Assembly (NCBI GenBank): GCA_037903355.1
Contig: JBAJFE010000025.1
Coordinates: forward strand, 1,364,001 to 1,428,000
Direction of reading: 5' to 3'
DNA length: 64,000 nt
From: Trichuris trichiura
Taxonomy: Eukaryota; Nematoda; Enoplea; Trichinellida; Trichuridae
The notes below the pieces were generated by a model. That model was not told where the DNA came from and searched no databases. It saw only the letters and a program-made list of their open reading frames with translations. How positions within the stretch are numbered: the stretch's first letter is position 1; every line of letters starts with the position of its first letter. Of the stretch, positions 1 to 31,618 are shown one piece after another. Position numbers and translations under genes: made by a program.

Positions 1-3000
1 TTATTATTATTATTATTAGGCAAACATATCAACTAGCATTGTTATACTTTGTTTTGAATTTTTGCTTACCTCCTGTGAGAGAGATACTGGCTGGCAGCGG
101 GCTGAAAATGAAACAACAATTTAAGTTTACGAGTTTAACTTTATTCGCCCCGTTGAGTTGGGGGTGCGCTGGATGTGATTTATAAATTTAGACAAGAGGA
201 CGTACCACGCTAATGGTTGTACATATGCGGGTGACAGTTAACGCGGCGTGTATGAAAGATGCTCTTGCTTTCGAAGCATCAAAGCAAGCCGCTCCATTCG
301 ACGTTCCATAGGGAAATGGTTGGCGGAGGAAGTTGGCAATTACTTTGATGCGAAGGAACGAATAGGAAATGACCTATCTAAGCGCTATTAACTAATAGTA
401 TACTCGGCTGATAGCAGCGCGTCTTCCTCGTTCGTCCGGATGGCAAAGAAAAATCGACCTGTGTACTTACTGTTTGTTGCTTGAGTGAACATCCCTTTTG
501 AAAATGGCACGCAATGGTTCCTTGCGGAAACAGAGTCGATTACAATTTTCGATAAGCGACCAATCGACTTGACGCGTACCGTGTCGTCGTCGTCGTTGCT
601 TTTAATCTTTTGCCGAAAAGTTCGCCACCACCAATGGTCGTCCATCCGTTTTGCCCAACTGAGAGAAGATGCTTCGCGCGCCTATTCTTGGCACCACTTG
701 GAGCCCAGTGAGCCCACTACGATCCATTATTGCTCGAAGCGACGATTGCTTCTGGCTTCATGCGCGCGCGTCTGCTGACGACGAAGGTGTTTCGAATGTA
801 ACGGCCTTTCTCCTTTATAACGAACACTTGATGCGACCAGTCCGGATCCCGACATTGCCGACGAAAGAAACGAAGACGGCGGCAATTGGTTTTCTGTCTC
901 AATCGATCCGCATCGAACCAAACTATTCGGAGCGCTTTTTCTTAGCGACGAACAAGATTATTTTGGAGGGGTATTGGCGCCTGGCACAACGGATCTCTTA
1001 ACTGCGCAGCGCCGAGGTGCGCCCGTTGTTGGCCAACCAACCTGTGCTCTTTGCCACATCGGTAAGTCTATTCGCTTTAATTCATAAAGCTTCCATTTCA
1101 CTCTTTCGCCCAAAGACGCTTCCTTAGAAGGTCCTTCCCGCCAACGGCGTGGCTTTTTTTGTACGCTTGACGATAGCATGACCCCTCAAGTCATTTGAAT
1201 AACGATCGCGTCACGGTTAAAAATGAGACGGCTGAAATCTTTAGCTGTTCATATTGTATGCCAATTGTTTGTCATCTTTCCACGCCCACTGCTTTGACAG
1301 GTGGTGCGCGCCCAAGCTGCTTACCTGTTGCCTTTCACCTACCTGTAAGCCGTCAGAGATAAGGGAAAGAAGCCGCGTCAGCTGCCTTCGATAAGTTTCA
1401 CTAAATGGGAGAGGACGTAGACGTCTCTGTTTCTCATAACGTCTTTTCCGACGGTGCGTTTAAGGACAAACTCTACTTGCCAACTTATTGTTTGCCTCTC
1501 TCGCGAAGCAGTCAGCTTCGGCTACGACTATTTGCTATGTCATAGAGGTCGATGAAGAATGCGAGAATAGCATAGCGTGCTTAACCTAAGGTAGCATTTT
1601 TGCTTTTATTTGCCAATACTTCGACGTTCGCTTTGTGACCCTTTCGTCGGGTTATCTCTTTGCCTATGATCGGCTGCCTTGTGAAAGAGAGAGAGAAAGA
1701 AACTGACTACTATAAGAGCCATTGTGTACATTTAGAAGCACCGTGGGAGGTGGCTTAGTTTAGTCTACAAGAGTGGAGTCTACGCTTCAAAACTCTGCAT
1801 AGAGAGATAGTCGTTGGTAAGCTGAAACTTTATTTCACTCGTTCGCATAACGTCGTCGTCGTTGGAGCAACGATGCGCTTTAAAATCCTTGAATTACGAG
1901 CCTTTCTGTCAATACGACCCGTAAGGCACGCGAGGGCAAAACATATCCGTCGGGATTTAGGTGACTTTTTCCGAGCGTATATCTTTTTTCCCGAACGCCC
2001 TTACGACGGTCATTTCGCGCTCTCCTTTACCCTGCGCGCGATGGCAAATGCCTCGCGTTTAAGTTGTTTTATTGGCCGTACGGTCGTCCGTAAAATTCAA
2101 CAATATCTTCGAAAATGCCGGAATGCGGCGAGCACGTTTTTCTCCAAATCGGCCCGCGCGCGCGCTGCGAATATCAGTGCTTGTAGCCAAGCGTTGCTGC
2201 ATTTTCAATTGCACTTGTTACCTGAAAATCAGAATAGTTTATTCAAAACTTTTGTTTAGTAGCTATTCAGCTACGCAAATCGTCTTATAATTTAATATTC
2301 AGCTGGCTGAAGCAATTAGCCGTTGCGTAGGCGACCTTCCTAGCCGAGACTGTTGTCGTTGTTGAACGTTTGTTGCTTTTTTTCGAATCCGTTTAGGCAG
2401 AAGTCGAGCAAGCCGCATTTCCACTAAGCGCTCGCATTCCTTTGCTATCTGAAGTCTAACAGTTGCAAGCGTACATTTTCTTTCCGCTCTTTTTTGCCTT
2501 GCAGCGCTCCTTTGCGGTAGGATAGCATTATGGACGCATTGAATGATTTATTCCATTAGTAACTGTCGCAGTTTTACGTTCTGTATCCCATCGTCCGTTT
2601 GGTGCATCATTTGAGCGTTTTCTTGGTTTGACAGTTTGAAGAACTAACGTCAATAAGCTTTCATAAAGCTGAAGGCGTAAGTGCTGCTAAGCGTACTGTT
2701 TTTCTCATAGTTTACTTTCGAAAAAATGCCGTATTAGTTTGGGTTCGTTTTCAGGTTTTTTTTCCATTCAGCATTTCCGTCCCATCCCGCATTCCTTGTT
2801 TGCCTATGTTGCTGCCAGTCTTTAAAGGGGCGCGTAGAAAAAGAATTCTTCATCGTTCTCATTTGCATAGGACGTCTATTTTTATTTTTTTTGAAATTTT
2901 CCTAGCCGCACTTTCAAGCCTCATAGTCTGCTCGCTCAAAGGCTGCGCTAGGATGACTAGCATTGCCTTGTTATTCTTCATCAACCGGCTGCCCTAAAAT

Positions 3001-6000
3001 AGAATTTTTGAAAACTGGACCCCATTGCACCTTGCCGCGTACGGGTTTTGCTTTTACGGTGCAACAGTGGTCGACCAGACTACAAGGGGAATAGCCCATC
3101 GATGGTAACGCTTCGTTTGCGTTAGCGTAGGAATAATGAGCTCCAATGGTGAGCTGAGAAAAGTAGGGAATAGACGGAGCGTTTTAAAGGGATTGAAAAT
3201 GAAAGTCAACCGAACGCGCGCGCGCGCGCGCGCTCGTACGCCGGCAGTGTATGGCCGTTTGCCAAGTTGGGGAGATCAATTGTTGATATATACGCAACAA
3301 TGTATTTCCGCGGTCGATGCTTAATCAAAACAAAGTCGCCACGCTCGCGGTGACGGCCCGCCGCAAATAGTTTAAACAGCAGTTGGACATCACCAACTGA
3401 TTGCATGACTAAATGACATTATCAATTAGCCATCGTACCATTTCAACGTGTTCCCATGAAGTTTTCCAATAAGGCGGTCGCTTGTAGAATAGCCTACAGC
3501 CAAAAAGACCAACATTACATACATGTTACTAAGCGAAGACGAAACTGTCGGATGTCCTTATATATATATTATGTATAAATATTTATAGATGTTTATATAT
3601 AACTTCCTCTCTTTGTTTCTGTCTTTCACTCTTTCTTTAGGGTTAGTCAGCTTGCTTATTTTTATCATAGTGGCAGCTTACACCTTTTTTTGCCTTTTTG
3701 AAAACAGCTTGCCGCGCTACGTGCTTTTATGTTGCTCCAGTTGAGCATGAAACATTTAGAGGTACTAAGGTGGACGCTATATAGTTGGTGGGCATCCAAA
3801 GCAGCCATACATTTGCTGATTGGATCAGCGTTGACCGCCGGCAGCTGTTTCATGGAATTGCGAGGGCGAAGTGGCGCGATAGAGTTGGAATGAAAGAGGG
3901 TCCTGAACTTTCTTTGTCTCTACGAGGTCTTTTTCGTTGGCTCAGCTGGCTGAAAAACTCGCCATTGAGAGGCAGGTTGTCATTGAGTCAGTGACAACGT
4001 TGCATTGCCTGTTGCCGATTGTTGCCGCTAATCGTTCACTGCCGTCGTAATTACTCACCATATACACTGAGCTTATTCATGCTTGTCCATAGGCGCCATT
4101 TTACGGGACAAACGATTTGTTACAAAATTATCAGCATTGTTTCATCGACAAGTTCTTTTTTCCCAATCATCCTTTTAGGGGAGAATGATCGCTTTGAGCT
4201 TTCAATGGATAGGATACAATTCTCCGTTACGTCATTCCTTTTTGATCGCCTTATTGTTGGGTTCGCCGCAGTCCCTTTTCGTAACGCGTATCATCTCATG
4301 AAGAGTCGCTGGTTTTAAAAGCAATAGCCAATTGCTTGCCTCCTTCCGCTCATCATTCATCGCCTCGTCGATTCAATGGAATTAAAGCTGCTGCAGGCTC
4401 GCGTGTCTGGGTTCCGTCTCCGTTAAGAGTTGTGCTTTGCCGCTGCCTTTGCGCAGTCGACCCACTCAAGGTTGACTCGCAACTTTTCCGCCAAAATAAA
4501 AACGGCGGCAACAGGCAGAATTGGCCTTTAGTGGAGATGAACCCCTGACGACGACGACGACGAAACCTGCCGCGCCCAGCAATGAACGCCGTGCTTAGTC
4601 GAGGAACCCATTTGGCCGACCAATTGGTGAGTGGCATTCGTCGAAATTGCTTCCATTTATTAGAGGTAGTTTTAACCTAAACCAGTCCGAGTCGTTAGAG
4701 GGGGCATCTCGCGGCGGCAAATGGGCTTTGCGCAATTCGCAACAGCACTGTCAAAAATTGTTCATTATTGTCAGTTTGCGTTGCCCCGGAGCGCGCAGGT
4801 ACGTACGGAAACCCCCTTGCAGCCTCTTCCCGCGCGGCGCAACAACGTCGTTGCAAGGAGGTGAACCTTGCTTTTTATTCTTCACTTTTCGAGGCATTTT
4901 TCGTAGCGGCAGTAACCTTACCAAGCCGCTTGGCCAAACGGAGCCACTTTAGGCGCCTTATTGATCCTTAGTAATCATCGGAGATACGGTCCACTTGGGC
5001 GTAGTGGAAACAGTCCGTTTGACATATGGCGACAGGATTGATTTCTCTTTTGCAATTTTCTTACAATTGAAATAGCAAAGATCCATACAATGACGTGGAC
5101 GAAAGCCACTATGATGTCGTTCTCTAAGCGTAAGGACAGAGAATAGACTTTTCATGTAGTAGTAGTAGTAGTTGGGTCACCCACTGGCCGTATACTCTGC
5201 CTTATTTTGTTTCCCGCCTTGGTCGGTTGAAGAGTACACTGTATTGATGGAGTGCGTCCGTTGGAAAAAGGCCAAAAGAGAATTAGACGGAACTGTAATT
5301 GCAAATGCGATTTGCCGACACAGGCATGACGTTCATTAGATTTTGTCGGCAACAAAGCGTCGTTGGGAACCTGTCCGCCATCAGTTGATTACTCCAGTAA
5401 ATAAATATATATATCTATAGAGGCGGATCGATTGTAACTCTTTGGAAAGGGTGCGCGCTGGCCAAAAGGAGCCAGTCCGGTCGCGCCCTACATACATACA
5501 GGCGAAATTTTAAAACTGACAGCTGTGTATGCCCCCCAGGGGTGTACCCATCTTTGGGAGCTTGTCAACGATAATCCGTTTGGAAGGGACGTCAATTAAG
5601 GTAGTATCGCGCGAGCCGGTTGCTCCTGCTGTGGGATCCCGCCAAGCAGTCCAACTTATTATGTCACCAACTGGTTGCGCGCATAAGAGTGATTAGGCGT
5701 CAGCATGTTGTCACAACATGCTTGTAGGCGAACGCTTAGGTGTTGCCAAGCAGGTTTCCAACTGTCCCAGGTCGCCATAGGTTGTCCAACTTTGGCTAAT
5801 GCTGACCTCCTTATCAACCCTGCGGGCTTATCAAGCGGTCACTCGCATTCCTACTGATTTTCGAGATATTATTTTCTCGCCCTTAATGCCGACCAAATCA
5901 GCAATACCGTTCAGGCAGTGGACCTTCTTTGCGGCTTGTGTACGATTTGTTCAAAAAGCTGCTTTTTCACCACAGTTGTGTGCCATACAGGGCGAAGAGG

Positions 6001-6924
6001 CCTTTATTGACAACGGTCAGCAGCTGGGCGTTGAAAGAAGGGTCGCGTGCCGGATATACTCTCGCGGCTGTATGTGAAAACAGGCGCCAGTCGCTTCTAT
6101 CGACTGCATCTCTCGATTGCGGGATAATTGAGTCACGCTTGCGCTCGTAAGTTTCTCGGACCTCCATCGGTGCACTGTTTGTCAAAGAAATGGAAATCCA
6201 GCTTAATCCTTTCTCCATAAGACGAGTAAGTAATTCGAGTTGCGAAGAAAGTTATTTTATGTCCACCTTGTCGGTAGCTAATGTTACAATGTTTACTATC
6301 ATCGTCCCCCGGGCTCGAGAAGTAGATGACGTCACGTTGAATTTAGGATTAGCATATGATCCGCGCAGAGTTAGTTGTTGCCTCAAAGATCTGCCAAGTC
6401 TAAGCCTATCGATAATCTTCTCGTCAACAAAGTGCAGCCTAGTAGTAATTTGCATATCCGCATATTACTAGCTATTTTCAAGTGTATTTATACTTTGTCG
6501 TTTAATTTTGTTCACCGGTTCGCGCAACTGTCAGCCCGCGTGTTGGCGGTTTCAGCAGCCGCGCATCGTTGTGCAATGTTTTCAAATTCCTACGGTCTAT
6601 TCTTTACGTGCTAATGGAAGTTTGCAAGAACAACTAGAAGCGAAGAGTATACCGTTGGCACGTCTTGGAGAATGGCACTTTTTGCTTAGGAAACCAAGAT
6701 GGCGAGATTTTGCTAACGCTGCATCGTTGCATCGATTAAAGGGTCGTCTCCTTAAAGAATGCGAAAGCTAAGTAGCAAAAGAAGTGTTGTGCAAAAAACT
6801 AGGCGTAATAGCTGCATGTTCTGACATCTTGCTTTTTGTACACATTAAGGGCACGTGTTATCGTACCAGGAAGGCTTCAACTACCGATATATTTATATAT
6901 ATAATAGCAAAATATAACAGCAGC

Positions 6925-7055
6925 TGTGCTACTCTTATATTTTGCTTTAGGATTAGGCTTGGGCTTAGGCTAGGGCAGAACATGATAGTTGGCAAGTTTC
7001 TATGACCATCCTCGTCGCCTATGCTGTTCCGCTCTTGCCTAAGCCTAAGTCAACA
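6925..7055. repeat. TTAGGC-type inverted repeat, copy A
   Basis: Near 6945-6985 the + strand reads a run of TTAGG/TTAGGC-like hexamers followed by AGGGCAGAACATGATAG. Near 7025-7050 the inverse form (GTTCCGCTCTTGCCTAAGCC) follows. The same unit recurs near 25414-25500, 46529-46650 and 57245-57335, sometimes with a shared flank (TATATTTTGCTTTA). It is a short dispersed repeat family with inverted arms and no coding capacity. Its class is unknown. Confidence 0.55.
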
Positions 7056-7481
7056 TATAAAGAAAGTACATTCGGCAAAGCAGCGAAAAAAATCAACGCA
7101 CTTTGTCCTGTAGGTGTCGCCACTGTAGGCTTGCAGAGGAATAGGTGAGAAGACTCGATTTAATACGTTGCCACTTGGTCTTTTAGCATTGTAAAGAATG
7201 CATAAGAAATGTGTGACATGCTAAATGTTTCCTGTATTACCTAGTTTTTCGGCATTCTATTGATTGCTTATATATTCTGCACACTATCTAATTTCGTTTA
7301 TTGCCTATATATACGTATGTAATTTGGATTCTTTGTACAGAGGTTGTCCGTTCAACGGGACAATCTCCGTACAAAAATCCAAACATGAAAACCTATTGCA
7401 CCGTGTACCAAAAAGTTATATTTTCAAATATATATATATATATGATCTTGAAAACCGGGTGTTTCTTAACAAGACGATGGA

Positions 7482-7601
7482 TTTTCATATCTTCAATACG
7501 GTTTTTGTCTAGCCCGTTGATGAAGTCTGAAATCAAACTGAACAGTTTGATTTCAGACTTCATCAACGGGCTAGACAAAAACCGTATTGAAAATATGAAA
7601 A
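7482..7601. repeat. long hairpin palindrome, 58-nt arms, 4-nt loop
   Basis: The left arm (7482-7539) and right arm (7544-7601) are reverse complements with about one mismatch, separated by only GAAC. The sequence contains no recognised transposase end. It could be a MITE-like foldback, a source of hairpin RNA, or a recent palindromic duplication. Such a tight palindrome can also be an assembly artefact. Confidence 0.85.
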
Positions 7602-7940
7602 ATGAAATATATGTATATAGTAAAAAATAGTTACTATGTCCACGCTTGATTCACCTCCTTGTCCAAGATGCCATAGGCTGTCTATTGTGATGTATAGTTT
7701 TTGCTCACGCTAGAATTTTCAGTTTTTTAAGTGATCATCTCTTCCGAACGGTTCGTCCTTTTGAATATACGTCCTACTAAGCATGATTGTACTGAAAAAA
7801 GAAGACGGCGAATTTGAACTTGCGCGCTCCAGGAGGCTCATGTAGGCGCAACGTCCAAAATAGGAAAAATGGCGCTGGCGCGGATACCTGTAAGCGCGTT
7901 CAAAATTTGCATGCCCTTGGAGCTTTCGCGCGTCGTCGGC

Positions 7941-7965
7941 TAGTAGTAGTAGTAATAATAATAAT
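7941..7965. repeat. (TAG)n(TAA)n microsatellite
   Basis: About four TAG units pass into four TAA units. Other TAG tracts lie at 5155-5172 and 53941-53964. Confidence 0.8.
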
Positions 7966-9307
7966 TGTTCGGCCTATCCGCGGTTCCATTGTCGAATGGG
8001 CAGACGTCGTTTGGCCGTTGGGAAAGGTAGAGATTGCTTAACGACAAAAGTTCACCAGAGCATGCAAACGGCGCCTTGGCACCGATGCGTACGCGCGCGC
8101 GCGCGCATGGTCGGCATAACGAGAGCGATTTTAAAGTTAGTGATCACTTTTTTGTTCGTCTTTTGTTGTTCAACTCTGCGGGACTTGTCGGACGGAAGGC
8201 CAAACCTCCTTTGACCAATTCCATAAAAGCGCAAGTGGAACAGAGCCGGTTTCTTCCTTCTTCGTCGTCGATGCTTGGCGCTCCGCTGGAGGTCGATCGG
8301 CCGACGGCGCATGCTTCAGTCACCGCTAGTCGTCAACTTGTTTAGGTGCACTCCAATGACTACTGTATCCCATATATGTTTTTGACCCAATGAACATTGA
8401 CGTCCCATTGAAGAAGTTAGCTCACGTTATCCCACGGCACAGGGCGGCAAAGGCAACTTTGAAAAAGTAGCGGAAACCGCGCGGAAAGTTAACAAAAGCA
8501 TTTGTAAATTGCCAACAAGACGGCGGCGCGCGTTTGTCCTTTGTTTGAGTCGTTTGTGAACGGGTCGCGCGCGCGCGACATTCCTTCGCACTGCCGCGTA
8601 GTTGTCGTTTCCAAATAAAGGAGTTGTTTGCCAGTGATGACGTCAGAGCAGAAAGGTAAATGTCCTATGGCGTCTCTTTTGTTCCATAATGCTCCGCCAA
8701 CTTTTGTACGAAACTTTTGAAAAGGTCAATCTCAATTGATGCTGCGGCCGGAAGAGGCTGTGTGCGGCGTTCCATTTCAAAAAATGGACGTTGCTCATTG
8801 TAGCCATTGGCCTCGCGTCTCCGCTGCCGCTCAGGAATTGTAAGCATTTGAAGCGTGGTTTTCAAACAAAACGAAACACGGCTTTTTTTCTTCTACTTCT
8901 TCTTGTTCGCTTGCTTACTTTTCCGCCAGCATGATGTTAGACGAAGCTGAAGTGTATTGCATGCCTGCCGGCGGTGTCGGCCGTCGGTTAGCCCCGTTCT
9001 TCGCCTTTCTCTGTGATCTACCACCGCCGTAATGGAAGAAACTGATTGCAGCTGCTGCCCACTTGTCTAAGTCAGGGTCGAAAGGGGGCGTCTGAGTTTT
9101 GTGCGCGCTACGCGATGATACACGAAGCCGCCGCTCATTTACGTGCAACAATTGTCCATAAGTTTTGACAACAACTGTTGACGCTGCTTAAATTTGTTTA
9201 CCTCTAAACGTCCAACAGATTCGACCACTGGCTAGCCACTGGCTTGGTCATAACAACAACAGAGTGTACGCGCACCTAAGCTCGTTGTTTCTTCGCTAAT
9301 ATACGCC

Positions 9308-29471
<20,164 letters not shown>

Positions 29472-31618
29472 GCAATTAGAGGCTGTTGACGTGGCCAGCA
29501 TCTACCGCCACCCAGTTGTGCATTAACCAAGTTGCAAGTAGAAGCCATTGTACCTCGTCCACCTGTTTTACAATTGCATACGTAAAAAGGAAACAAGCAT
29601 GAACGCTCCATACTAGCCCCGGAATGGTAAGGTAGGGGCGTCCGTCGAGTTTTTCGTCTCGTCTTGTTCCGACAAAGCGAACCGGTTGGCTAAGCAAGCC
29701 TAGGCCGCATTTACGTTCAGCGCATTGACTGCCAATGCAACGCGAAAACTCGCATTCAAAAAAGCAAAATCGCTGCCGACCCAGGTAGACGTTTATTAAA
29801 CATTCAGTTTTAGCGAGTGACCAGTCCAGCAGCGCAAAAAAACCCAGTAGAACAAACGCCGTGTCAGATTTGACTTATGTAACCTGAATTCTAGATTACT
29901 GTAATGGAGTGATCCAAAAATTAAACGTAACCAGCGAGCAGGCGTTTTTTACGCGCATTCTTTGCTCGGAAGAATTGTTTAAAAATATATGCGAGCATTA
30001 CAAAATGTAAACACGCGTTCTAAAGTTGAGGACGAAAATAAGGAAAAAGTAACCGGCAAAAAAAATGTGACGTTGCCACGCGAAAATGCTGCTCATTTGG
30101 CAGCAACTCTTTTCATCGACTATCCAAGCAGAGAGCGTTCAAACAATTGCTTTCCATTAACCACTCGAAGTGGCGCTTCGCGGTTGTAAATAACACTTTT
30201 GCTTTTTTGCTCACTTCGACTAGAGCGCGTTAGGTCGGTCGTTGCAGTGGGCAAACGCCTGCGCGCGCAACTTGACAACCTCTTTTAATTAAAAAAAGTT
30301 TTTCGAAAGACAGGATGTCTTTTAACAGGCTTGAACAGTTTCATAGTTGATCTTCAGATTCACGGGTTTGGCCTGTTGGATGTATCTGTAAGTAAATTTC
30401 AAAATGCCCTAACAACGAATGGATGAGCAAATTGTATACCGTATACAAGTTGTTCTGTATTTTCGCTTACAATTTGCTCATCCATTCGTTGGTAGGGCAC
30501 TTTGAATTTTTATTTACAGATACATTCAACAGGCCAAACCCGTGAATCCGAAGATCTACTATGAAACTATTCAAGCCTGTTAAAAGACATCCTGTCTTTC
30601 GGAACAACAAATGACGCAATTTCATTCATACAGTAGGAAATGTAACTTGAACTTCACTAAAGAGAAGTTCTTCGAACATCGAAATGCTTTAGCGTAAAAA
30701 AGGGCTTATTTAGTTTTAAAAAAACTAGCAGAAACGTTTTCTATACGTTCGTACGAGTTAAGTTTTGGCTTGGTAACCATTTTGCCCGCGCGGTTTTAGT
30801 GTTTAATTCATTGCTTGCAAAGCCAATCCGCTGATGCTAGAAGTCGCTTGTGTTCTATAACCGTTTACGCGGCGCCGCAAGTCGTTGCTTTTCTTTATAT
30901 TTCGCTTATACTGACGAAATAGCGCGCATCAGTCGCTTTGCTCAATCAAATCCGACAGCCGACCTCTTCCAGAATTGCAGTTTCGCCTTGGTAAAAGTAT
31001 TGTTTAAGCTTAGGTTGATTTTTCGTCGATTATTTCATGGGCGGGTAAGATCGCGCGTCGAAGCATCGCTTTGGTCAACTTTAGTTCACTTACGTTTCTT
31101 TTTCTTACTGTATTGAGTATTCCAACTCAGCAAGCAACCTTCCCGGCAGGATGGTCGTTTTGTAAGGCATTATCCGGCATATTTTCCCTTCGCTTTAACC
31201 TCGCCGATCTAATTATTGCGCTGCCGACTTGCTGTTGGCCGGTTGAAACGGGTCACGTATCGTATAACGCGATTGCTTGAAGGCTGACAACGTTGCGCGT
31301 TTAAAGAGTTGTTCCTTAAGACGACGGTGCTGTTAAGCTTCGACGCGATCGTGTTGTCATGTCGGCGAACGAACTTTTTGCCGGATTAAAAGTGGCTCAC
31401 TTTACGTGTACTCAGGTTCAGTTCGCTTTTGGAAACCGGCTTGCAACGCGCTGCCCATAGTGGCACTGCCGTTGCTCTATCAGGTTGCGATAAATTTTTA
31501 GACGATTGCGCGCTATTCCGCTATTGCCCTTACACGCCTATTAGTCAACATTACCGTTTCAGGCTTACCAAAAAGCCGAAAGAATGTGTTGTTTTTGGTA
31601 GTTCGATTGTTGTTTACT
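29472..31618. other. intergenic, unc-53 to vig-1-like gene
   Basis: This stretch holds the 0.3-kb foldback element (30302-30602) and no recognised gene. A TTTCAG acceptor ending at 31562 lies 56 nt before the vig-1-like start codon and marks a 5' leader boundary (UTR intron or trans-splice site). Confidence 0.6.
30302..30602. mobile_element. 0.3-kb foldback element (MITE-like)
   Basis: The left arm (30302-30436) and right arm (30468-30602) are inverted repeats at about 90% identity by eye, around a 31-nt loop. Termini are CGAAAGACAGGATGTC and its complement. The inner core (CAACGAATGGATGAG; loop GTTGTTCTGTATTTTC) matches the core of the 18812-19961 element, while the outer arms differ. No coding capacity. 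Confidence 0.85.

Larger units (their letters stand above)
1..9307. other. gene-poor region upstream of unc-53
   Basis: I recognise no protein-coding gene here. Open frames on both strands are short (mostly under 110 codons), overlap each other and match no family I know. The stretch holds simple repeats: TTA at 1-18, CG dinucleotides near 3216-3232 and 8091-8106, TAG at 5155-5172, and TAG/TAA at 7941-7965. It also holds a TTAGGC-type dispersed repeat near 6930-7055 and a long palindrome at 7482-7601. The part next to 9308 may contain the promoter and 5' leader of unc-53, but I see no decisive promoter element. A minus-strand open stretch near 5505-5690 reads like protein but has no recognised homologue. 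Confidence 0.5.

Noticed and set aside
388..1001. Overlapping ORFs of 60-110 codons on both strands
   Set aside because: They overlap each other, have no recognised motif and no coherent splice structure; probably chance.
7430..7443. TA dinucleotide run as a promoter TATA box
   Set aside because: It is a simple repeat near a palindrome with no gene start nearby.
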